Assembly (NCBI GenBank): GCA_000934385.1
Contig: KN880467.1
Span: 62,001-126,000, forward strand
Direction of reading: 5' to 3'
From: Cylindrobasidium torrendii FP15055 ss-10
Taxonomy: Eukaryota > Basidiomycota > Agaricomycetes > Agaricales > Physalacriaceae
DNA length: 64,000 nt
This document shows, piece by piece, positions 56,300-64,000 of the stretch (positions are counted from its first letter, which is position 1; every line of letters starts with the position of its first letter). Position numbers and translations under genes: made by a program. The notes under the pieces were generated by a model. That model was not told where the DNA came from and did not search any database. It saw only the letters and a list, made by a program, of their open reading frames with translations.

Positions 56300-58450
56300 A
56301 TGAATGTTTTCATGTATTTTTCACGATTTTCCCCACGCACTCCACAGAAAATTACGCCGTTATTCCATCGCACCTTACGCTCCCAACCTAACTTCATGTA
56401 TTCCTATTTTCCCTTGTATTACTATCATTATATGTATGTAGCAACTAGTCGCAGAAGAGAAACAGTTCCGCAAAGAATCGTGTACAAACAGTGCTTCCAA
56501 TTGAAGCATCCTTCTGATTTCATGTATTCTAGCTGGGTGAGGCGTCTTATAAGCTTTCGAACTTCATAGCCTGCATCTAGGCCGCGCCACAGTTCCGCCA
56601 CAGCTGCGCGCACACGTGACAACCCGCATCCTCGTTGTGACTTGTGATGTTGCCAATCTTCACACTCAAGTTCCGCGGTCGCTGGGGCATGAGTATATCA
56701 CATATTCCCATGCTGCTAGTGCCCGGGACGCGATAGTCCGGTGGACGACGGTGGACGGTGGACAAGGAGTTCAAGACTTCAACGAGTCACTCAAGGTCAG
56801 ACTGTATGGTACGCTTCTTCCCGTGGGGTTGTTTAACATATGCTTGTCGGTGTACGTGCGCAGTGATCGCGAGCGACGAAAATCGCGCCTGTATCCAACG
56901 GCCGGCCGAGCACACCCGGAGAGCAGTAGCACCCAGCAAATCGAGTTTCTCCGCTGACTCTCCGCTGACTTTCCGTTGACTGAAGAAACGGTTCTCTCCG
57001 CTGCTATTCGGTAAGTATTACATGTCTATGCATCGTTCCAGCAACTCCATCAGGAAAACAAAGGGTCGGAAGCCACAGCTGGACATGCCCGTTGATGTCA
57101 ACGGCGAGCTCATAGCCAGTTTAAACTTCGAAGCCGGGTTTAGCCACGTATTCACATTTCAAAGTTGGGGAAATATTCCCGATAGCGACTTGGCTGTCAG
57201 GACCATACGAAGTGATGTGGTGGCACAACCCAGCCGGCGGCCTTCGAATGTAAATCAGCACCCCGCCGTGTGCGCGCCCTCGAAGGATTTCAAATTCCCC
57301 AAAAATCAGAGACTCAGAAGCTCGAGGGGGCACCCTCGTATGATTAGCTCCCGTGATTGGGAGTCAAACATTCGTCGATGAATGTACATGGCAAGCATTC
57401 AACGGGTTGAAGGTCAAGCTAGTATACACTACAACTAATCGCCGCTCAGCGCACTTTGGCACTGCATCGCTAAGATGCACAGTGACTGTTATGACGACTG
57501 AAAAGCCTTGAAAACAACGACAATGACTGCTTCTGCATTCCACTAGTCGGGTACAGCGCCACGGCACGAATCAAACTGCAAAGAGTAAGCGCTGCTCTGG
57601 TGCTCTGCAGTGTGAACGCCATATTGAAATAGGCGGTCATGATCAAGGACGGTAGAGCTGACAAAAGGATAGACAAACCTGCTGCTGCCGTGGGACTCGG
57701 ACCGCCCCGCTAGTTCCGTACACCGTCACTCATAGCCAGAAGGGACTAGTCCACGACACTCGCATGTTGGGAGCATCCGGTACGCCTTGCAAACCTATGA
57801 AGGTTAGCTTATTTTGTGCATGAAAGTCTCATTAGTAGACTAGCATTTCGGGCTGCCTAGGTAGGGTAACAGCAGCGCCTTATTAGCGCGCTCTGCCAGT
57901 TCGTCGAATATTTGGACGCCACAATCATCCACCATCATCCACGTGTAAAAAGGCTAGGAACCTGAAATATTCGAACACCTCGAGCGATGCGTCATCAATC
58001 TCGCTCACAATTCCACACAAGTACACATGGCAGATTGTACCGTAAAGACCGAGAGAGCACTTGCGAAACATCTGAACAATACCGGCAAAACCTGGGGTTT
58101 TGTCAATCCTCACTCTGAAATCAACTCTCTCCCAGCTGAGGACGCAGGCAAGGACGGTTGAATCTCCGATGTTCCGAGCGTGAATGCCCGTAAATGACCG
58201 GCTCCGACTTTTAATTGCGTACCTCACGCAACATATCTCTTCTTCCCATTTTAAAGCGATGAATAGAGACCTCGGCCGTGACGCCAAAACTTGGCCGACA
58301 TCTATGCAAATAGCGCTGCATGCATTCATCTTGAGCCACAGCCTTTTCTACCTTTTGGTACCGCTCGTATGGTTCTCTGTCTCTGGGCCCGAAAGGGCGT
58401 CTATACGCACCCGGGGCATTGAAGCATGGGGAAGAGGGAGGGTGGCGGAT
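56300..58450. other. Long intergenic region with few features
   Basis: About 2.15 kb. An 11 nt tandem repeat lies at 56951..56983. The forward frame 57022..57381 and the reverse frame 57925..58329 look partly protein-like but have no motif, so neither is called as a gene. Confidence 0.35.
56951..56983. repeat. Three copies of an 11 nt tandem repeat
   Basis: The unit CCGCTGACTCT is followed by CCGCTGACTTT and CCGTTGACTGA. Confidence 0.75.
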
Positions 58451-58456
58451 TATAAG
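58451..58456 (+). promoter_or_regulatory. TATA-like box of the GT8 gene
   Basis: TATAAG lies about 100 bases upstream of the ATG at 58553. A long pyrimidine-rich stretch (CTCCTCCTCC repeats) follows just before the start, typical of fungal leaders. Confidence 0.45.
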
Positions 58457-58552
58457 TAGTCTGTCTGCGCCCGTGTTTCATTTCGCATTTCCCCTCTCTT
58501 TTCAAAAGCACTCCTCCTCCTCCTTCTCCTCTTTTGTACTTTGGTTCACACT

Positions 58553-59574
58553 ATGAAGGCCTGGGTTGCGCTGTTATCCAAAGCCTCGTATCTTGCTGGC
58601 TTCCTCGTCGTCGACCATTCCCTCAAAGCTGTCGGCAGCAAGTATCCGCTAGTTGCAATGGCCACAGAGACATTGGAGGACGACGCACGACGCGTCTTGC
58701 GATGCCGTGGTATCCGTGTCATCAACATTGGCAGTATACGACCTGGGAGCCGATGCGAGGCATTCGACAAAGCGGACGGACGCTTCGCAGACACATGGAC
58801 AAAACTTCGGTACGTGCCGCGCCTTCACGCGTCAATGGTCTGGCTGATTCCATTTCGCCAATTCTAGCACGTTCGAGCTTGAGGAATACGAGGTAAGCGA
58901 ACAAACCGATGTGCATGTCATCTCCAGCTAACATATCCGTTCACAAGCGCGTCGTGATGCTCGACGCTGACATGGTCGTCCGCCGCAACATGGACGAGTT
59001 AATGGAGATGGAGCTGGCCAATGGAGAGATCGCTGCCGCACACGTCTGCGCATGCAACCCTCGCAAACGCCCGCAATATCCACCAGACTGGATTCCTGCA
59101 AATTGTCCGCATACTGCCGTGCCCACTGCCCACTCTCCACCGCCGGCCTACTCCCCGAGCTCATCACCAAGGCCGTATGCCCAGCTCAACTCAGGCTTGG
59201 TCGTTCTCACTCCCTCTCGCGCTCTTGCTGCGGCTATCCTCGCAAGACTGTCTGGCACCAGACATTACTACTTCCCCGACCAAGACCTTCTGGCAGAACA
59301 CTTCCATGGCAGATGGCGCGCATTGCCGTGGTATTATAATGCACTCCGGACATTACGGGCTATACATCCCAGTATGTGGGAAGACGAAGAGGTCAGATGC
59401 GTACACTACATTCTCGCCGACAAGCCCTGGATGGAGCGTGGAAACAAGGGCGACGTAGCCGATGTGCTCAACGAGTGGTGGTGGGATATGTTCCAGGAGC
59501 TGGGTGAGTCCATGTGTCTCAGCGATCCCGAAGGCTGGGATATTGTACGAGGTACAGTGGCCTGGGAAGAGTAA
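58553..59574 (+). CDS. GT8 glycosyltransferase (glycogenin/galactinol synthase-like)
   Basis: The exons are 58553..58809, 58868..58892 (25 nt) and 58948..59574, giving 302 aa. The start MKAWVALLSKASYLAGFL matches the usual GT8 N-terminus, followed by VVDHSLKAVGSKYPLVAM. The metal-binding DxD is in RVVMLDADMVV (about residues 100-102). AQLNSGLVVLTPS, the conserved DQDLLAEHF, GRWRALPWYYNALRTL and the final metal-ligand motif VHYILADKPW are all present. Known members transfer a sugar from UDP-glucose or UDP-galactose. The length fits a catalytic domain only, without the glycogen-synthase-binding tail of glycogenins, so self-glucosylation is not implied. The middle 25 nt exon is easily missed. 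A cytosolic enzyme is expected. Confidence 0.92.
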
Positions 59575-60955
59575 AATAAAATCCCCAAAAAGACCCCACT
59601 CCATCTGGGTCGCACAGACTTTCTATTTATTATCGTCGTTTATTCAGAACTGTATCCACTACTCCTCGAGCACCTTGCTATAGAACACTCCTCAGAAAAT
59701 TGGGAACATTTGATCATTCTACCGCGGCACGCCGATACGAATTCAATGTAGAGGCACTTTGACCACTTACACGTGTATCTCTATCTCGGTGACCGTCCAC
59801 AAAGTCCGTAAGAGCTCCTGAGATGTCAATACACCGTTCAGCAGCCGAGCCTGACGGCTCCTCTACTTCGACGCGGGGCCTATCCCAGGGGACAACTTGA
59901 GGCTCTCGCTCGCGTGGGGCTCGGCCCTAGGCATGCAAATCATGTCGTTCAAAATCACAAGAACGACCTTACGCGTCTTTTTCACGACGCGTTTTGAACG
60001 TGTCGCCCTCACGTGCAGCGTAAATATGCTAGGCCTCAATTGAATCGGAAAGTCGGGGCGTAATCCGCCCGAAGGACTGCGATCCAAGGAAGACGTTCAA
60101 ATCCACTTTCTGATGCCGGCGCTTGCCCCGTATGCTGAGGTCATCAACGGGCTCAGAAGGGTCTTTGCAGAAGATATGATGGTTGTGCGTTCACACGGCT
60201 AGGCCTTTTGGCTTGGGGCCATCATCCTGGCGCGATTTCCGGGATAATACATGTACTGTCCTCGGCTGTGGCCGAGCCCGTGGGAGGCGGGGTATCCCGA
60301 ACGTCCATCTTGACGCGATAGAGTCCCTGTATGTCTACACGTGATCGCGAAAATGCATTGCTCCGTATGCGGATAAGCCACGAGTGGCACTAGACCGCTT
60401 TGACCGCATGAACGCGTTCCAAAATCTGAACTTTTTCCTCTCAAGAATGACCTCTTGCCGACTGCCTCATTGCAACAAGAACCTGACTAACTACAGATAT
60501 GTCGCAGTCTCGAAATGACCATGATAGCGGGTAAGTACCGTAAACGACTACTGGAATACTTCCCTCTCAAAATTCTGGGGGTCAAATCCTTATGACTACA
60601 AAAATGGATAAATTGGCATGTTCAGGCCAGGCCCGATGCCTCCCCGTCAGATGGGATACCACAAGATGCCACAGCGTCCCCAACGAATCCGAGGGCAGTG
60701 GATGTTTCGGAGGTTTTGCAATGAACCATGTGGTATTTTTTTGCATATAATAATTTGACTCCTAGCGTTATGAGGATATGATATACAACCCCTCGCATAC
60801 CCTATCATAGCTTGCCATAGCGCATGGGCCGAGTTAGTCTCTGGTAAATATCATTTGGATCCAAAAGGGAATTGAGACGGCATTATGGTTCAGCTCGTCC
60901 AAATGTTTAATGACTTGTGAAGTGTTTCTGTGTTAAAAAGTCAAAAAATTCGAAG
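59575..60955. other. Intergenic, nothing convincing
   Basis: About 1.4 kb. A short ATG frame at about 60500 followed by GTAAGT could be a first exon, but no further exon was found. Other frames lack support. Confidence 0.35.
60946..60955 (-). terminator. Pol III T-run downstream of second tRNA-Glu
   Basis: On the minus strand the tRNA 3' end is followed by CTTCGAA and then a run of six T. Confidence 0.5.
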
Positions 60956-61027
60956 TTCGGATACGGGGAATTGAACCCCGGGCTATCGCGTGAGAGGCGA
61001 TAATGTTAGCCACTACACCATATCCGA
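60956..61027 (-). tRNA. tRNA-Glu (CTC), second copy
   Basis: A 72 nt gene identical in sequence to the one at 43529..43600, with the same acceptor stem, CTC anticodon and B box. The flanks differ, so it is not part of a longer duplication. Confidence 0.95.
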
Positions 61028-62149
61028 TGGAATCAAGGTATGTAAATAACATTGTCTCTATGACCACGGTATGTCTTTGTGCAGCAATTGAGTCCTGCTG
61101 CGCTCAGACATCCTCCCAACGCGCAGAGTCACACGAATTTGCGCTGAAAGCATCGAAGTACTGGCTTTTATTTCTGCGCAATTGACTGTGACCTACATAT
61201 GGTATGCTTACTCCCGAAATGCTCTCACGCTAATAGTACTCATGAACCGCATCTATTACTCGACCAATGCGTCCGCGTCTTGTACTCCCCGCTCCGCCCA
61301 AATATACCTTGTTGTGTTGGCAAGTTGTTGTTGCACACATAGTGACCAACTTGAACGCTCTCCGCGTCGTGGCCTTCTCTCCGCTCATTCAGACGTGAAA
61401 CGTACCTCTTTCCGAGTGAAGGAATATTTACTTTGAGAAACCCAGCGTAGCTTGTCCACTATGACACACCTGCCGCTCCGAGGCAACGTTGCCTGGGAAT
61501 TGAATGGCCTCAACGTGAAAGCGTCGCGTAGGATTTTGAATGCTATGAAGTTGGGGAGATGCGCTTGACGCTCCGCAAGCACCATATTATACCTGGGAGT
61601 ACCTTAAGCTTACAACAAGTTCTGATAGGACGAAAGTTCTTCCTTCTTGGATTTTCGCAGGGTTATTAACCATACGCACCGAACCAATGACGGATACAAC
61701 ATTCCGTGTTAGCGTCCGCGTTCGTGTGGTCTTCCGGATGTAAAATAGCATTTAAAAATCTATTCGGGACTTGAGCATGAATTGCAAGCGGACTTGCGCA
61801 TTGGGGTAACCCTTGTTGACGTGTAAGTAAGTTTGTATTAGTAATGCGATCGGTAGACGCGCCTTGTTCTTGACTATCACGAAGCACGATGCCCGACTCG
61901 ATAATGCAGGATCCTCTGATCTCCTAGTTCCGTAAAATCTCCTCTCGTCGAGCCTCAAGGATTTGTGAATCCGCTAGCTAAAAATGCACAGCGGGGTGCA
62001 TGCAATACTACTAATGCCTGGCGGTCTCTGAGATAACAATATATGAGGTGCATTTCATACGACAGCATTATCCTTGATATTTGAGCCACTGCGATGCATT
62101 TTATCCCTTGCGTCTTCCTTTCCCTCCTTCTCTCCCTTTCCCACCCACC
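61028..62149. other. Intergenic upstream of MFS5
   Basis: About 1.1 kb without a supported gene. The last 100 bases hold a weak TATA-like ATATATG-type stretch and a pyrimidine-rich leader. Confidence 0.4.
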
Positions 62150-64000
62150 ATGGCTTCTTTCTCGATGGCTATTAGGCCAGATATACGCTGTTCACTACAT
62201 GGTGCGATTTCTGCCATCAACTTGCTCCAAAATGACTCTGAGACTTTCAGAACACGACTCGGACGAAGAGGCAGTCGACATGAGCGATATGCTTGATGCG
62301 ACTGGCGCGACGCGTTCACGGCATGATACCCCCATCCATTTGCCCGTAGAGATTCATCCTCTGCCGACGCATGAGCGTATACGCCGCCCATCAGCGGTGC
62401 GACTGGACTCCTCTGCAACAATGATTTTCAAAGAAGGTGACACCGAACCGTCGACCCCAGCGTACGAGTTGAAGAGGCCATCTTTCATCGAGCCTGCGCC
62501 TCCTCCTGAGCTAAGCAATGCACGCGTCGTGCTTCAAGACCAGGATTCGACCATGAAGAAGAGGTATACTCGCATAGGGAACATTCACTTCGCCGCTGTG
62601 TCGTTCTCGTTTTTCGTGTCTGGATGGCAGGACGGGACGACAGGACCACTTCTGCCTATTATGCAAGAACACTATCACGTACGTGCTCTCTTCTGACCTG
62701 ATCTGTGACTGTTGGACTCTGTATAACTTACTTTCTCGCAGATTGGTTTCGTCCTTGTGTCTCTTGTTTTCGTCTTTTCTTGCACCGTAAGTCACCGCGA
62801 TGCACCTGCACAGTCATTCGCTCATGCAAGGTACTTACGAAGGGTTTCATTGTGGGCGCTGGGCTGAATGTGTGGATAAACGAGAAATTGGGCTTTGGAA
62901 AGGTACGTGCTCGCTCTTACTCTGTCGGTAGGCCATTGACGACTTCGTGATACAGACCATGGTGTTGGGGTCCATCTTCCAGATTATCGCCTACTCGCTC
63001 ATCAGTCCGGGACCCCCGTTTCCCGTGTTCGTCCTTGGATACTTCTTTTGTGGCTTCGGCTCGGCGCTCCAGGTGCATTTCATGACCTCGATGCCTGAAT
63101 CATCATTTAAAAACGTTCGTAGAGCGCACAAGGCAACGGATTTGTCGGAAGTCTGAAGGAGCATCGAACAACTAAGTTGAACATGATGCATGCCATTGGT
63201 GGTATGTTTCCGGTTTGTATTCACACGAGAGCTTACACAGATGCGTTCTAGGACTGGGAGCCTTCTGTGCACCTCTTGTGTCGACGAAGTTTTCCCAAAG
63301 CAAGCATTGGTCATATCACTACGCGATCTCTGCGGGACTAGCCGTTCTCAACACAACCATTCTTACGTTCGTCTTTCGCGGACGGAGGCAAGAGGGTGCG
63401 CGCAAATTTCACGAGCACTAGGAACTACAATAACCGCGTATCCTCTTAGACATCCTTGTCAAGGCAGGACAGGAGCGTGCCGAACAGAACACCAACAGCG
63501 ACACCAACACCTATAGTGCCATTTTCAGCATAAACGCCGTGCACTATATGGCCGTCTTTTCGCTAATCTACACTGGCATGGAATTTACCCTTGGAGGTTG
63601 GATCGTCACCTACATCATCACCGTGCGAAACGGTGGAACAAGCTCAGGATACATCTCGTCTGGATTTTTTGGCGGTCAATCTAATTTTCTGCCATTGTTA
63701 TTAGCATGTGTTATAGTTGAAAGGCCTTACATTGGGTCGACTGATCCTCATCTGGGTTAGCAAGAAGGTCGGCGAGCGGCGTGTCGTGTTCTTGTACACG
63801 TCCATGGCCATCGCGTATGTCTGTTTTACTTTCGTGCGATAGTATCATCATTAAACTGCTTTCAGACTCGAACTTACCGTTTGGTTTGTCCCGTCCGTCA
63901 TCGAGAACGCCATTGCCGTCTCCTTCATCGGTATGCTCCTCGGTCCGATATACCCTATATTGGTCGAGCATTGTACGCGAATCCTCCCGCCGTGGCTCTT
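62150..64000 (+). CDS. MFS5: major facilitator superfamily transporter, 3' end cut off
   Basis: The start is ATG 62150 (MASFSMAIRPDIRCSLHE), with an intron before HDSDEEAVDMSDMLD. The gene runs past the window end; the last visible bases are in the helix region around ILPPWLL. Landmarks are GWQDGTTGPLLPIMQEHYH, GAGLNVWINEKLGFGK, VLGYFFCGFGSALQ, GLGAFCAPLVSTKFS, GMEFTLGGWIVTYI and FVPSVIENAIAVSFIGMLL. Nothing breaks the frame in the visible part. It is the sister of MFS4, sharing the N-terminal acidic motif, the GWQD signature and an intron after VFVFSCT or its MFS4 equivalent. As with the other four copies, the substrate is unknown. Confidence 0.85.

Noticed and set aside
57022..57381. Forward frame of 119 codons
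   Set aside because: No recognisable domain, no homologue within the window and no supporting signals; could be chance.
57925..58329. Reverse frame of 134 codons upstream of GT8
   Set aside because: Partly natural composition but no motif, no splice structure, and it overlaps the likely GT8 promoter region.
60490..60540. Possible tiny first exon (ATG followed by GTAAGT)
   Set aside because: No in-phase downstream exon with coding character was found.

Overview
The window looks like nuclear DNA of a filamentous basidiomycete, most likely an Agaricomycete. Coding regions are cut by many short GT-AG introns of about 45-58 nt. The recognisable families fit this group: a DUF6535 membrane protein, a basidiomycete seven-TM protein, a short Zn2Cys6 factor, a 6-phosphofructo-2-kinase with a dead phosphatase site, a GT8 glycosyltransferase, and tRNA-Glu genes with TTCAA boxes. 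All names come from reading the sequence; no database search was run.

Layout. 0-3.7 kb holds a divergent pair, gene A1 (-) and R1 (+), sharing an 847 bp promoter. 4.5-5.2 kb is a reading frame broken by one TGA. 6.2-17.5 kb holds a hypothetical gene (-), MFS1 (+), a hypothetical acidic protein (+), a Zn2Cys6/RD-repeat protein (+) and a DUF6535 protein (-). 17.8-23.2 kb holds R2 (-), a DUF6535 relic (-) and MFS2 (-). 24.9-35 kb is a duplicated cluster R3-R4 / R5-R6 (all -); R4 is split in its first exon by a 3.15 kb PIF/Harbinger-type transposon with perfect TIRs and a 3 bp target duplication. 35.8-37.7 kb is A2 (+), divergent from R6 at almost the same spacing as A1/R1. 39.6-46.3 kb is conserved housekeeping: an Aly/REF-like RNA export factor, PFK-2, tRNA-Glu and a seven-TM gene. 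47.1-51.6 kb is a tandem MFS3-MFS4 pair. 52.7-61 kb holds a possibly mitochondrial protein, two GNAT acetyltransferases, an unknown protein, a GT8 enzyme and a second tRNA-Glu. 62.1 kb to the end is MFS5, cut by the window edge.

Main themes. First, an unknown four-exon gene family, called R here, has six copies. They share almost identical exon lengths, a basic C-terminal tail (core PRTRAERRRA) and a common promoter pattern. Second, the divergent A-R pair exists twice in inverted orientation about 34 kb apart, promoter included, so A and R have been copied as one unit. Third, five paralogous MFS transporters lie in the window. Fourth, decay is visible: a relic DUF6535 fragment, a truncated R5 with a GC donor, R4 split by a transposon, and a TGA-broken frame. 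The R family with its A partner is the best candidate for something not yet described; its function cannot be read from sequence alone.
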